Source of the DNA: Tardiphaga sp. | Lineage (GTDB): Bacteria; Pseudomonadota; Alphaproteobacteria; Rhizobiales; Xanthobacteraceae | Length of the DNA stretch: 64,000 nucleotides | NCBI RefSeq assembly: GCF_028290495.1 | Contig: NZ_JAQGJT010000021.1 | Span: 1-64,000, forward strand | Direction of reading: 5' to 3' | Part shown: positions 1-9,166 of the stretch, piece after piece | Layout: each line of letters opens with the position of its first letter | Numbering within the stretch: position 1 is the stretch's first letter | The notes under the pieces: model-generated | Seen by the model: the letters and a program-made list of their open reading frames with translations, nothing else | Told to the model about the DNA's origin: nothing | Databases searched by the model: none | Translations under genes and position numbers: made by a program

Positions 1-895
1 CGAACTGTTGATGAGTGCGCAAACACCGAAGGTGCCTTACGTCATCAAGAGGCAGGTGCTGGTTTCCGGCGGCGACCTGACCGATGCGCAGCCAGGTTTT
101 GACCAGCGCACCAATGAGCCGATCGTCAGCTTCCGCTTCAATACCGCGGGCTCGCGCAAAGTCGCGCAGGCAACTTCCGAGAATGTCGGACAACCCTTCG
201 CCATCGTGCTCGACAACGAGGTGATTTCCGCACCGGTAATTCGCGAACCGATCACCGGCGGCTCCGGGCAGATTTCCGGAAGCTTTACGGTACAGCAGGC
301 CAACGAACTGGCGCTGCTGCTGCGGGCCGGCGCGTTGCCGGCGCCGCTCACCGTGATCGAGGAGCGCACCGTCGGTCCCGGCCTCGGTCAGGATTCGATC
401 GAGAAGGGCGAGCTCGCAGCTTACGTCGGCTCGATCATGGTCATCGTGTTCATGCTCCTGACCTATCGGCTGTTCGGCGTGTTCGCCAACAACGCGGTCG
501 CCATCAACGTCGCGATGATCTTCGGCGTGCTGTCGCTGTTGAACGCCACGCTCACGCTGCCCGGGATCGCCGGCATCGTGCTGACGGTCGGCATCGCGGT
601 CGATTCCAACGTGCTGATCTATGAGCGCATCCGCGAGGAACTGCGCGGCGGCCGCAATGCGATTTCGGCGATCGACGCCGGCTTCAAGCGCGCGCTGTCG
701 ACGATCCTGGATTCCAACATCACCACCTTCATCGCTGCCGCCGTGCTGTTCTATATCGGAACCGGTCCGGTGCGCGGCTTCGCCGTGACGCTCGGCATCG
801 GCATCGTCACCACGGTCTTCACTGCTTTCACCGTCACCCGCCTCATCGTTGCGGCGTGGGTGCGTTGGAAGCGGCCGACCAGCGTGCCGATTTGA
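1..895 (+). CDS. secD: Protein translocase subunit SecD, C-terminal part (5' end outside window)
   Basis: SecD works with SecF in the inner membrane and uses the proton gradient to help SecYEG finish export. The reading frame is open to the left edge, so the start lies upstream. What remains (about 297 residues) is the end of the periplasmic domain and then five membrane segments, including the family motif DSNVLIYERIREE. These would be the C-terminal membrane bundle of an RND-type SecD. The stop codon is 16 bases before the GTG start of secF, so the two are read as one operon. The identity is firm from motif and neighbour; only the length of the missing part is unknown. Confidence 0.96.
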   Translation, partial: ELLMSAQTPKVPYVIKRQVLVSGGDLTDAQPGFDQRTNEPIVSFRFNTAGSRKVAQATSENVGQPFAIVLDNEVISAPVIREPITGGSGQISGSFTVQQANELALLLRAGALPAPLTVIEERTVGPGLGQDSIEKGELAAYVGSIMVIVFMLLTYRLFGVFANNAVAINVAMIFGVLSLLNATLTLPGIAGIVLTVGIAVDSNVLIYERIREELRGGRNAISAIDAGFKRALSTILDSNITTFIAAAVLFYIGTGPVRGFAVTLGIGIVTTVFTAFTVTRLIVAAWVRWKRPTSVPI

Positions 896-911
896 GATTG
901 CGGAGCTGGCT

Positions 912-1916
912 GTGACACAAACTGTTCTTTATGGCCTTGGTGCCCTCATCGTGGTGCTGAGCATTGTCAGCGTCTTTGGCTGGCTGCCGTCGCTGCGTAT
1001 CGTTCCGGACGATACCAAGTTCGACTTCACCCGCTTTCGCCGCATCTCGTTTCCGATCTCGGCGCTGCTGTCGATCGCGGCAATCGTGCTGTTCTTCACC
1101 CACGGGCTGAACTTCGGTATCGACTTCAAGGGCGGCACGCTGCTCGAAGTGCAGGTCAAGTCCGGCGCCGCCGATATTCCGGCAATGCGCACCACGCTCG
1201 GTGCGCTGAACCTTGGCGAAGTGCAGATTCAGCAGTTCGGCGGTCCCACCGACGTGCTGATCCGCGTTGCAGAACAGCCGGGCGGCGATGCCGCGCAGCA
1301 GGCCGCGGTGCAGAAACTGCGCGCAGCCTTCGGTGACAGCGTCGAATATCGCCGCGTCGAAGTGGTCGGACCGCGCGTCTCCAGCGAATTGCTGGCCTAC
1401 GGTATGCTCGGCCTGATGGTCGCGATCCTCGGTATTCTTGTCTATCTCTGGTTCCGCTTCGAATGGCAGTTCGCGCTCGGCGCGATGATCGCGAACGTCC
1501 ACGACATCGTGCTGACGATCGGCTTCATGTCGCTGACCCAGGTCGAATTCGACCTGACCAGCATCGCGGCGCTGCTGACCATTCTCGGCTATTCGCTGAA
1601 CGACACCGTCGTCATCTACGACCGCATTCGTGAAATGCTGCGGCGTTACAAGAAGATGCCGATGCCCGAATTGCTCAACGAGTCGATCAATTCGACGCTG
1701 TCGCGCTCGATCATCACCCACGTCACCGTGACCCTGGCGCTGCTCGCGCTGCTGCTGTTCGGCGGCAATGCGATCCACTCCTTCACGGCCGTGATGATGT
1801 TCGGCGTCGTGCTGGTCGGCACCTACACCTCGATCTTCATCGCTGCACCGATCCTGATCTACCTCGGCGTCGGCGAGCATCGCGAAGATGCCGACAAGCC
1901 GGCGAAGCGCGCGTAA
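912..1916 (+). CDS. secF: Protein translocase subunit SecF
   Basis: SecF is the partner of SecD in the SecDF export complex. The protein is 334 residues, normal for the family. It has an N-terminal membrane segment, the FGIDFKGGTLLEV periplasmic motif near residue 75, and a membrane bundle with the second conserved motif DTVVIYDRIRE. I chose the GTG at 912 because GGAGC lies about five bases upstream and it begins directly before the first membrane segment. An ORF start at 849 would overlap secD by about 50 bases and add a non-conserved arginine-rich stretch. The next gene follows after only 6 bases. Confidence 0.96.
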   Translation: MTQTVLYGLGALIVVLSIVSVFGWLPSLRIVPDDTKFDFTRFRRISFPISALLSIAAIVLFFTHGLNFGIDFKGGTLLEVQVKSGAADIPAMRTTLGALNLGEVQIQQFGGPTDVLIRVAEQPGGDAAQQAAVQKLRAAFGDSVEYRRVEVVGPRVSSELLAYGMLGLMVAILGILVYLWFRFEWQFALGAMIANVHDIVLTIGFMSLTQVEFDLTSIAALLTILGYSLNDTVVIYDRIREMLRRYKKMPMPELLNESINSTLSRSIITHVTVTLALLALLLFGGNAIHSFTAVMMFGVVLVGTYTSIFIAAPILIYLGVGEHREDADKPAKRA

Positions 1917-1922
1917 TCCGGG

Positions 1923-2306
1923 ATGCCGGTACCTCCCGAGGCGCCGCATCTTCCACGCTCGGCGGCAATCGAGGCCTATGGCAAGGGCGGTTTCCACTTC
2001 GACACCATGTCGCATGTCGGCTCGCTACTGTGCCTGCCGGATGCGATCTGGTCGTGGTCTGTCACAAAGGCGAACGAGATCGATCGCGCCTCGCTGAAGC
2101 GCGTGTTCGAGAATGCCGCTGGCATCGACACGCTGATCATCGGTACCGGCAACGAGGTCTGGATCGTGCCGCGCGACCTGCGCGAGGCGTTGCGCAACCT
2201 TCATGTCGTGATCGACGCGATGCAGACCGGCCCCGCGATCCGCACCTATAACGTGATGATCGGCGAACGCCGCCGCGTGGCCGCGGCGCTGATTGCCGTC
2301 CCGTGA
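1923..2306 (+). CDS. Mth938-like domain protein (DUF498; NDUFAF3-type)
   Basis: This 127-residue protein has the Mth938/DUF498 fold signature: a central segment IDTLIIGTGNEVWIVP followed by a helix and YNVMIGERRRVAAALI at the C terminus. No active site is known. The human relative NDUFAF3 is an assembly factor for respiratory complex I. The gene starts 6 bases after secF and ends about 45 bases before the chosen start of the phytoene-synthase-like gene, whose own human relative is also a complex I assembly factor (NDUFAF6). A role in complex I assembly or membrane insertion is therefore a reasonable inference, but nothing in the protein proves it. Confidence 0.88.
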   Translation: MPVPPEAPHLPRSAAIEAYGKGGFHFDTMSHVGSLLCLPDAIWSWSVTKANEIDRASLKRVFENAAGIDTLIIGTGNEVWIVPRDLREALRNLHVVIDAMQTGPAIRTYNVMIGERRRVAAALIAVP

Positions 2307-2352
2307 AAAACTCACCCATGAGGCAGCGCCTGACGGCATTGATTGCGGTGCC

Positions 2353-3204
2353 ATGAGCGCCGACACGGATTCGGCCGCGTTTTGTGCGCGACTGGCGCGC
2401 CAATACGATTTCGAGCGCTACGCCGCGACCCTGTTCGTGCCGACCGATCGACGCCGCGCGCTGCTGGCGCTGTACGCCTTCAATGCGGAAGTCTCCCGCG
2501 TGCGTGAACTGGTCAGCCAGCCGCTGCCGGGCGAGATTCGTTTGCAGTGGTGGACCGACATGCTGGCCGGCGCCGGCCACGGCGACGTCGAGAGCAACCC
2601 GGTCGCCGCCGAACTGCTGCTGGCGATCCGTACGCACGAACTTCCGGTCGATCGGCTGACGAAGCTGATCGATGCGCATGTGTTCGATCTCTACAACGAC
2701 CCGATGCCGGATCTCGCGGTGCTGGAGAGCCACATCAACGACACCGTTTCCACACTTTTTGCGCTAAGCGCGCGCATCCTCGGCCATGCGTCGGATGCCA
2801 TCGAGCAGGCGGCTGATCATGGCGGCCTGGCGCAAGGGGTCGTCCGCCTGATCGCGACGCTGCCCTATGATTCCGCGCGGCGGCAGATGTTCCTGCCGCA
2901 GGACAGGCTGATCCAGCACGGCGGCAGCGCCGAGGAAGTCTATGCCGGCAAGCTCACCCCGCCGATCCGCGACACGTTGGAGCAGTTGATCTCCGGAGCG
3001 CAGGAGCAACTGGCGACGGCAATGGCACGGCTGCCTGAAATGCCCAGTGAAGCGCGTCGCGCGTTTCTGCCGCTGGCGCTGGTCGCGCGCGATCTCGAGC
3101 GGGTGCGTGCGGAAGGTCATGACCCGTTCGTGCTCTACGTCCCGTCACGGCTGCGCACGTTGTGGATGCTATGGCGCGCCTCAATGTCGAAGGCGTTCTC
3201 GTAG
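2353..3204 (+). CDS. Squalene/phytoene synthase-family protein, probably non-catalytic (NDUFAF6-like)
   Basis: The 283-residue protein has the all-helical squalene/phytoene synthase fold pattern (RQYDFERYAATLF near the start, LYAFNAEVSRVRELV, LQWW, YDPM-like DLYNDPMP). True synthases carry two Asp-rich motifs that bind Mg-diphosphate. Here the first region reads EVSRVRE and the second lacks the expected NILRD, so catalysis is unlikely. That matches the NDUFAF6 branch, which helps assemble complex I. The start at ATG 2353 gives the conserved N terminus; an upstream start at 2293 would overlap the previous gene. It is the last gene of the secDF run. Confidence 0.85.
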   Translation: MSADTDSAAFCARLARQYDFERYAATLFVPTDRRRALLALYAFNAEVSRVRELVSQPLPGEIRLQWWTDMLAGAGHGDVESNPVAAELLLAIRTHELPVDRLTKLIDAHVFDLYNDPMPDLAVLESHINDTVSTLFALSARILGHASDAIEQAADHGGLAQGVVRLIATLPYDSARRQMFLPQDRLIQHGGSAEEVYAGKLTPPIRDTLEQLISGAQEQLATAMARLPEMPSEARRAFLPLALVARDLERVRAEGHDPFVLYVPSRLRTLWMLWRASMSKAFS

Positions 3205-3258
3205 CCGACGTTTGCTCGAGCTGTTTGAAGCTGCTCCGTGACGCCATCCCACATCCCA

Positions 3259-3360
3259 TGTCATCCTCCGCGAAAGCGGAGGATCCAGTACACGCCGGCT
3301 TTTCCGTTCTATCGTTGAGGCCAGTGGTTACTGGGTCGCCCGCTTTCGCGGGCGATGACA
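3259..3360. repeat. Palindromic intergenic repeat with TGTCAT/ATGACA ends
   Basis: Two hairpins face each other. The left one is ATCCTCCGC-GAAA-GCGGAGGAT (3263-3284), and the right one is TCGCCCGC-TTTC-GCGGGCGA (3336-3355). The outer ends are TGTCAT and ATGACA, so the whole unit is an inverted repeat of about 100 bases. Such short mobile repeats are common between genes in Bradyrhizobium-type genomes. It lies between two convergent genes and may also help end transcription from both sides. Confidence 0.75.
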
Positions 3361-3399
3361 TCGGAGTGTGACGCGAGGCGCGCAAAGCTATTGTCGGTG

Positions 3400-4494
3400 C
3401 TAGCTGGTCTGCGTCGGTTGCTCGAAGTTGAACCGGTCCCGCAAATTCTTCCGCGACTCCAGAATGCCTTTCAGGAACACGCGATCCGCGTCGCTGGTCA
3501 TCAGCGGCTCGATCAGGTCGAGCTGGTTCATCGCCACCAGTTGTAGGATCTCGGTGCGGATGGCGCCGGCGGCGTCGCGCGGCAGCGCCGTGACGACCTG
3601 CAGATGCTCCGGCGGCTTGGCCACCTTGGCGGCGGCCAGCTCGGACTGCAGCTTGCTCTCCAATGCCACGTCGTCGGCCTCGACGAACGCATAGAGGCCG
3701 ACGCCGGAACGGCGGTCGGCGAACGCGACGATGGAGGCGTCGCGCACCGCGGGATTGTTGCGGATGATCTGCAGCAACGGGGGCGCGTCGTTGACGAGCC
3801 TGCGGCCGCCGCCTTCGCGGTCGGTGAAATTGAAGATGCCGCGGGTGATGCCGCGATAGACTTTCTTGCCGGTCATCAGCCAGATCCGCGCGAACAGCGA
3901 TTTCTTGGCGAGGATCTTCTTCTCCTTCGGCGTCAGCAATTCCGGCGCATAGGAGCGCTTGTGCTTCAGGAGATGGCGCAGGTCTTCATAGGCCGCGATC
4001 CGGAACAGCCGGCTGCGGCTCTTGAAGCAGACTGCGAGCTGGAAGTCGGTGACATAGGCCAGGCCATCGGTGCCGCGCAGCCAGTTCTGCTCTTTCGCCA
4101 GATCGTTATGACAGACGCCCATGCGGTGCAGTTTGCGCAACGCGACTTTGGCGGAATGGAAGTAGGCGCGGTCATTGTAAGGCTTGGCGAGATGCAGCGC
4201 CACGCCGTCAATGAAGCCGCGCACCAGCGCCTGTTCGCCGGCCCACAGCAACTCCGGTCCGACGTGCAGTTCGCGCGCCAGCGTCAGGGCGCGACGCTCG
4301 CGCGTAAACAGATGCTGCGCAACGACGTAGGACCACCACGGCACCTGATCGAGGCGGCGCAGCACTGCATCGACCTCGCCGTCGTCGCGTCGGTAACGGC
4401 CGCGCTCGACGGTCGAGAACACGTCGCGCTTCAGCAGCACGCCTTCGGTCCAGTTGGCGGACAGCACAGCGGCGTCCTGTTTGGGCAAGCTCAT
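3400..4494 (-). CDS. Atypical protein-kinase-fold protein with an AMP-binding-enzyme C-terminal-like domain
   Basis: The 364-residue protein begins with a kinase-like fold. A catalytic-loop motif HNDLAKEQN lies near residues 129-137 and a DFQ takes the place of DFG near residue 150, as in lipopolysaccharide/RIO-type small kinases. From about residue 245 onward the sequence resembles the C-terminal lid domain of acyl-CoA synthetase-type enzymes (NPAVRDASIVAF, YAFVEADD, LPRDAAGAIRTEIL), but the usual catalytic lysine region reads AAGAIRTE. The start at ATG 4494 skips a proline-rich extension. The gene lies 31 bases after trmFO on the same strand. The substrate is unknown, and the combination is discussed as a finding. 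Confidence 0.8.
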   Translation of the reverse strand: MSLPKQDAAVLSANWTEGVLLKRDVFSTVERGRYRRDDGEVDAVLRRLDQVPWWSYVVAQHLFTRERRALTLARELHVGPELLWAGEQALVRGFIDGVALHLAKPYNDRAYFHSAKVALRKLHRMGVCHNDLAKEQNWLRGTDGLAYVTDFQLAVCFKSRSRLFRIAAYEDLRHLLKHKRSYAPELLTPKEKKILAKKSLFARIWLMTGKKVYRGITRGIFNFTDREGGGRRLVNDAPPLLQIIRNNPAVRDASIVAFADRRSGVGLYAFVEADDVALESKLQSELAAAKVAKPPEHLQVVTALPRDAAGAIRTEILQLVAMNQLDLIEPLMTSDADRVFLKGILESRKNLRDRFNFEQPTQTS

Positions 4495-4525
4495 GAGACA
4501 GTCCTGAAATTCAAATGCGCTGCCG

Positions 4526-5962
4526 TCACGCCGCAAAGGCGGCGGCGGGCAGGCTGGAGGCAATCCAGCCGTCCATGTCGGCCAGCGCACGCGCGCTCAT
4601 CGCCTGCTTCTTGGCGACGGTTTTCTCGTTGCCGCGCAACCTTCCGCCTTCGGCATTCTTGGTCGGCGCCTGCGCCAGCGGCGGGAACAGGCCGAAATTG
4701 ATGTTCATCGGCTGAAACGAGCGCGGGCCGGCATCGATGGTCTCGATGTGGCCGCCGGTGATGTGGCCGAGCAGCGAGCCCAGCGCGGTCGTGACCGGCG
4801 GCGGCGCAAGCTGCACGCCGCGCGCTTCGGCGGCGGCATAAAGCCCGGCCATCAGACCGACGCTGGCGGATTCCACATAGCCCTCGCAGCCGGTCATCTG
4901 GCCGGCGAAACGCAGCCGCGGCAACGCGCGCATGCGCAGCTGCTGGTCGAGCAGCTTCGGCGAGTTCAGGAAGGTGTTGCGATGCAGGCCGCCGAGCCTA
5001 GCGAATTCTGCGTTCTGCAGGCCGGGGATCATCCGCAGCACGTTCATCTGGTCGCCGTATTTCAGCTTAGTCTGGAATCCGACGATGTTGTAGAGCGTGC
5101 CGAGCTTGTTATCCTGACGCAGCTGCACGATGGCGTAGGCCTTCACCGTGGGGTCGCGCGGGTTGGTGAGGCCGACCGGCTTCATCGGACCGTGGCGCAA
5201 GGTCTCGCGGCCGCGCTCGGCCATCACCTCGATCGGCAGGCAGCCGTCGAAGTAGGGCGTGTTCTTTTCCCATTCCTTGAAGTCGGTCTTTTCGCCCGCC
5301 AGCAACGCGTCGATAAAGGCCTCATACTGGTCCTTGGTCATCGGGCAGTTGATGTAGTCGGCACCGGTGCCGCCGGGCCCGACCTTGTCGTAGCGCGACT
5401 GGAACCAGGCGGTTTCCATGTCGATGGAATCCTTGTGCACGATCGGCGCGATCGCATCGAAGAAAGCGAGCGCGTCCTGATCGCTGACAGCGCGAATCGC
5501 CTCGGCCAGCGGCGCGGAGGTCAGCGGCCCTGTGGCGACAATGACATTGCCCCATTCGGCGGGCGGCAGGCGGTCCACTTCGGCACGGTCGATGGTGATG
5601 AGAGGGTGGTCGGTCAGCGCCTTGGTCACGGCATCCGAGAAGGCGTTGCGATCGACGGCGAGCGCGCCACCGGCAGGCACCTGGTTGGCGTCGGCGCAGC
5701 GCATGATGAGTGAGCCCAGCTTGCGCATTTCAGCGTGCAGCAGGCCGACCGCATTGTTCAACGCATCGTCGGAGCGAAATGAATTCGAGCAGACCAGCTC
5801 GGCCAGACCTTGCGTCAGGTGGGCCTCGGTCATCCGGTTCGGCCGCATCTCGTGCAGCACGACGGGAATACCGGCGGTCGCGACTTGCCACGCAGCTTCA
5901 GAGCCGGCGAGGCCGGCGCCGATGATGTGGACGCAGTCTGTGTTGTCTGGGGCTGTTGTCAT
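4526..5962 (-). CDS. trmFO: Methylenetetrahydrofolate--tRNA (uracil-54-C5)-methyltransferase TrmFO
   Basis: TrmFO makes ribothymidine at position 54 of tRNA, using methylenetetrahydrofolate as carbon donor and FADH2 as reductant. The 478-residue protein opens with the FAD-binding motif [13 protein letters not shown]. It then shows the family blocks [36 protein letters not shown] and [15 protein letters not shown]. The length is typical. It replaces the SAM-dependent TrmA enzyme in many alphaproteobacteria. It is transcribed before the kinase-like gene downstream, 31 bases apart, so the two probably share a message. Confidence 0.95.
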   Translation of the reverse strand: MTTAPDNTDCVHIIGAGLAGSEAAWQVATAGIPVVLHEMRPNRMTEAHLTQGLAELVCSNSFRSDDALNNAVGLLHAEMRKLGSLIMRCADANQVPAGGALAVDRNAFSDAVTKALTDHPLITIDRAEVDRLPPAEWGNVIVATGPLTSAPLAEAIRAVSDQDALAFFDAIAPIVHKDSIDMETAWFQSRYDKVGPGGTGADYINCPMTKDQYEAFIDALLAGEKTDFKEWEKNTPYFDGCLPIEVMAERGRETLRHGPMKPVGLTNPRDPTVKAYAIVQLRQDNKLGTLYNIVGFQTKLKYGDQMNVLRMIPGLQNAEFARLGGLHRNTFLNSPKLLDQQLRMRALPRLRFAGQMTGCEGYVESASVGLMAGLYAAAEARGVQLAPPPVTTALGSLLGHITGGHIETIDAGPRSFQPMNINFGLFPPLAQAPTKNAEGGRLRGNEKTVAKKQAMSARALADMDGWIASSLPAAAFAA

Positions 5963-6098
5963 GGCCCCGCATGTAGCGCGTTTTGACGCGAAGTGGAATC
6001 TGCTTCGCGGCTGTGGTCGGGGTTGTCCGTATCCTTGATGCGGGTCACGACAGCGCCCGCGGGGGCGGACGCTATCCGTGATGCATCAAAGCGAAAGA

Positions 6099-6251
6099 TC
6101 AACCGTTGTAGGCGCCTGAAGCCACGCGCGGAATGTCGGAACGGTCGAGACCGATGTCGGACAGTTCGCGATCGCTGAGCTGCGAGAGCTCGGCAACGTT
6201 GCGCTGGTAGTCGCGGAACGCCTGGATCATGCGGATGAAAGAAACGAGCAT
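6099..6251 (-). CDS. DUF1127 (YjiS-like) small protein
   Basis: This 50-residue ORF starts at ATG 6251, seven bases after a good AAGGAGA ribosome site. The protein has the DUF1127 pattern: a basic helix (FIRMIQAFRDYQRNVAELSQLSDRELSDIGLDRSDI) written here as its parts RMIQAFRDY, LSQLSDRELSDIGLDRSDI. DUF1127 proteins are arginine-rich, often RNA-related small proteins; some act in phosphate and carbon metabolism in Agrobacterium. The gene stands alone between trmFO and a long spacer, and is too short for routine ORF lists. Confidence 0.88.
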   Translation of the reverse strand: MLVSFIRMIQAFRDYQRNVAELSQLSDRELSDIGLDRSDIPRVASGAYNG

Positions 6252-6944
6252 GGTAGTTCTCCTTTAGTTTGGCGGTTCATCTCTTGAGCCGCCGCCGTCG
6301 TTGAAATGAATATAGGTGGCTGTGTGCTGGTGCAGCAGTGGAAATGTTGCGGTGCAGCTAATCGAATGACGCATGGCTACGGCAAGGAATGATTAAGCTT
6401 TTGGCGCAGTGCCTTGTTTTTGATGCCGCCATGCGCGAATTGACACCGATTAAGACAGGGAGTGGTGTTAATTAGTCAGTTAAATCAGAACTTTGAAACG
6501 TCATTCCTGCGAATCGCACCCGGGCTGGGAAGTCGTCCTCACAGAAGCCCGATGGCAGGAAATATGGTCACGAACGGTTCGGATTTAACCTTCAGAGCTG
6601 CTCGGTCGGATGGGGCGAAATTGCATAGCTTTATTAAATGAATTTATGTTCATATAATAAATGAAGACGACGCCGGTATCCAGAAGCTGTTTCAACACTT
6701 TCGCTGGGATACTGAGCAACGAGAGAAAGCCCACGGGGCCTTCTGCCGATGACGAGGATTACAAATTTGTAAGTCTGTTTCAGACGATGTCCAAAACGTC
6801 GAAAACCCCAGCGTTGTCGAAGTTGTTCACGGCAGCCTCACGCTGAGTTTATGGCCGCGGCTATTTCGAGTTACGCGATCGGCTCGCAGACTTCGTCCTG
6901 CAGAATCCGGCAATGACGCCGGGCTGCTGGGAAGGAAAAGCAAG
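6252..6944. other. Intergenic stretch, no supported gene
   Basis: About 690 bases of lower GC content separate the DUF1127 gene from the small exported protein. A 61-codon ORF at 6661-6846 has no ribosome site, no recognisable domain and an AT-rich lead-in, so I do not call it. The promoter of the DUF1127 gene must lie just right of 6251. I see no tRNA, repeat or clear terminator. Confidence 0.5.
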
Positions 6945-7205
6945 ATGATCACAAGATTACTGGGCGCGGCCGCGATGGCCGCCGTGGTGTTTTCCGTCGT
7001 GCCGGCTTCGGCCGCGCGAATGCAGGGCTGCAGCCCCGACAATCTGATGAAGACCGAAAGCGCGGTCGAGTCGATGGCCGACGGCGGCGTGAAGTGGGTG
7101 GCGTTCAAGGAAATGGCCGATGCGCAGACCGCGTTGCTCGACGGCAAGATGGGCGCGTGCGCGATGCATCTGACAAGGGCGGCGCATGCCGGCATGATGA
7201 AGTAA
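6945..7205 (+). CDS. Small exported protein of unknown function
   Basis: The 86-residue protein has a clear signal peptide (hydrophobic LLGAAAMAAVVFSVV, cleavage after about ASA at residue 23). The mature part of about 63 residues has two cysteines (QGCSP and GACAMH) that could form a disulfide, and is mostly helical. GGAAGGAAAAG is placed well before the ATG. I do not recognise a named family; proteins of this shape are common in Bradyrhizobium-type genomes. It stands alone and converges with the transglycosylase gene. Confidence 0.75.
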   Translation: MITRLLGAAAMAAVVFSVVPASAARMQGCSPDNLMKTESAVESMADGGVKWVAFKEMADAQTALLDGKMGACAMHLTRAAHAGMMK

Positions 7206-7294
7206 CGCGGAAGATAAAATCCGTAACACGCTGTCGCGGCGCTTCGGCGGCGCGACAGCGCAAGTTGCCGTGGACCATCACGGGCGATCGCGAG

Positions 7295-8113
7295 CTACGG
7301 CTCCTTCGCCAACTGGCTGGCGAAATAGGCGATGGTCTTCGAATAGACCTCGCTCTTGTTCCACTGCTGGATGACCGCGAAATTGGCGGTGCCCGGCGCA
7401 AAATCCTGGTCGCGCTTCCAGCCATAGCTGGCGAGGTAGTTCGCCGTCGAGGCCAGCACGTCCGGCGCGCTGCGCAACAGGTCGCGCTTGCCGTTGGCGT
7501 CGAAATCGACCGCATACTTCAGATAGGATGACGGCATGAACTGGGTCTGGCCGATCTCGCCGGCCCAAGCGCCACGCATCTCGGCGGGTGCCAGATCGCC
7601 GCGGTCGACGATGCGTAGCGCGTCCATCAATTCACCGCGAAACATTTCGGCGCGGCGGCAGTCATAGGCCAGTGATGCCAGCGCCCGCAGCGTCGCGAAT
7701 TTCCCGATGTTGACGCCGTAGTCAGTCTCCAGTCCCCAGATTGCCACCAGCACCGGGCCGGGCACGCCATATTGCTGTTCGATGCGAACCAGCACCGAGC
7801 CGTAACGCTTCAGCATGTCGCTGCCGCGCTGTAGCCGCGGCGGCACCATGCGGCCGGAGAACTGCTCGAAACTCTGCTGAAACACCTTCTGGCCGCGGTC
7901 GTGTGACAGCACGGAATTATCGAGCGTGACGCCGCTCAGTCCGGCATCGATCGCGCGCTGCGAAATGCCCTTGGCCGCGGCCTCGGTCTTCACCCCGGCC
8001 AGCCAACTATCGAAATTTCCGCTGCCGCAGGCAACCGCCGCGAAGGCGGATGACGCCGGCGCCAGCAAGGCAGCGCCGAGCAACAAGGAGCGGAGCAGGG
8101 ATATTGTGGTCAT
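7295..8113 (-). CDS. Lytic murein transglycosylase (MltB/SLT_2 type)
   Basis: This enzyme cuts the glycan strand of peptidoglycan and leaves 1,6-anhydro ends. The 272-residue protein has a signal peptide (LLRSLLLGAALLAPASSAFA) and then an SLT_2 domain. It shows the motif AIWGLETDYG with the likely catalytic glutamate, and GEIGQTQFMPSSYLKYAVDFD further on. There is no lipobox, so it should be soluble in the periplasm. I chose ATG 8113 because the signal peptide begins right there; the longer frame to 8242 adds an unrelated 43 residues. It lacks the peptidoglycan-binding domain found in some relatives. Confidence 0.92.
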   Translation of the reverse strand: MTTISLLRSLLLGAALLAPASSAFAAVACGSGNFDSWLAGVKTEAAAKGISQRAIDAGLSGVTLDNSVLSHDRGQKVFQQSFEQFSGRMVPPRLQRGSDMLKRYGSVLVRIEQQYGVPGPVLVAIWGLETDYGVNIGKFATLRALASLAYDCRRAEMFRGELMDALRIVDRGDLAPAEMRGAWAGEIGQTQFMPSSYLKYAVDFDANGKRDLLRSAPDVLASTANYLASYGWKRDQDFAPGTANFAVIQQWNKSEVYSKTIAYFASQLAKEP

Positions 8114-8263
8114 GCGGGGCGCTCGCTGGGCCATGAAGGCGGTTGCATTTGATACTTCGCACTGCGAAATGTCGGTGCTAACCGCGGCCAAAACAAGGCT
8201 TTTCCCGGCTTCACCGGCCCCGTGAACGAGACCGGTGATCACGTTGATGCGCGCTGTGCTTTG

Positions 8264-9166
8264 TTATTTATCGTTGCGCCATTGAAACAGCGACACCGGG
8301 AAGTCGGCAGCAGAGCGCTTGATCCGGCTGCGCGGCGGGATCACCGGTGCGTCAGGATTTTGCTCGACCACCTTGCGGTACAGATGCCAGGTGGAATGGC
8401 CGAGCACCGGCACCACCACCGCAAGCCCGAGGAACATCGGCAGCGAGCCTACGACGAGAAGTGCTGCGACGATCAAGCCCCATGTCGCCATTGTCACGGG
8501 ATTGCGCATGACGGCGCGCAGCGAAGTAATCATCGCATCGGCGATTCCGGCATGCCGGTCGAGCATCAGCGGAAACGACACCACGCTGACGCACATGGAT
8601 ACCAGCGCGAACAGCAAGCCGGTGCCGCAGCCGACCGCGATCAGCTGCCAGCCCTGCGGGGTCGTCAGCACGCGGGAAACGAAGTCGGGGATCTCCGCTG
8701 CCGGCTCGTATCCGAAGACCGCGACATAGATCGCCTGCGCGGTCGCCACCCAGGTCACGAACAGCACCAGCAGCATCGCGCCCAGGCCGAGCATGGCGCC
8801 GAACGACGGTGAGCGCAGTACGTCGAACGCCTGCCAGGCGGAGGCTTCCTCGCCGGCCTCACGGCGCCGGCTGAGTTCGTAGAAGCCAAGCGCTGCGAAC
8901 GGGCCAACCAGCGCAAAGCCGGCGGCGAGTGGAAACAGCAGCGGCAGCACTGAATAGCCGAGCACCATGCGCGCCGCCACCAGGCCAACCAGAGGATAGA
9001 TCACGCACAGCATCACGGCGTGGCTGGGCACCGCCTTGAAATCCTCCCAGCCCAGTCGCAGCGCGTCGAACAGATCGGCGGAGGTGATGGCGCGGATCGT
9101 GGGCTGCGTCACGGCGCCCTCGGTGCTGCGCGCAAATGACGCGGCGGCGGGATAGGTCGTGGCCAT
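8264..9166 (-). CDS. DUF2189 integral membrane protein
   Basis: The 300-residue protein has about six hydrophobic segments (for example LGYSVLPLLFPLAAGFALVG and LGAMLLVLFVTWVATA). It shows the DUF2189 pattern: an N-terminal amphipathic block ITSADLFDALRLGWEDFKAVPSHA and a C-terminal VVPVLGHSTWHLYRKVV. The function is unknown. ATG 9166 is preceded by AGGAGC and begins just before the conserved part. The gene is read toward the transglycosylase gene, about 150 bases away, and may or may not be in the same transcript. Confidence 0.88.
   Translation of the reverse strand: MATTYPAAASFARSTEGAVTQPTIRAITSADLFDALRLGWEDFKAVPSHAVMLCVIYPLVGLVAARMVLGYSVLPLLFPLAAGFALVGPFAALGFYELSRRREAGEEASAWQAFDVLRSPSFGAMLGLGAMLLVLFVTWVATAQAIYVAVFGYEPAAEIPDFVSRVLTTPQGWQLIAVGCGTGLLFALVSMCVSVVSFPLMLDRHAGIADAMITSLRAVMRNPVTMATWGLIVAALLVVGSLPMFLGLAVVVPVLGHSTWHLYRKVVEQNPDAPVIPPRSRIKRSAADFPVSLFQWRNDK

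Noticed and set aside
843-2015. Minus-strand ORF of 390 codons opposite secF
   Set aside because: Arginine/histidine/aspartate-rich shadow; secF on the plus strand has all family motifs.
4748-5713. Plus-strand ORF of 321 codons opposite trmFO
   Set aside because: Shadow of trmFO with no domain and no ribosome site.
6661-6846. 61-codon plus-strand ORF in the long spacer
   Set aside because: No ribosome site, no family, AT-rich lead; may be chance.
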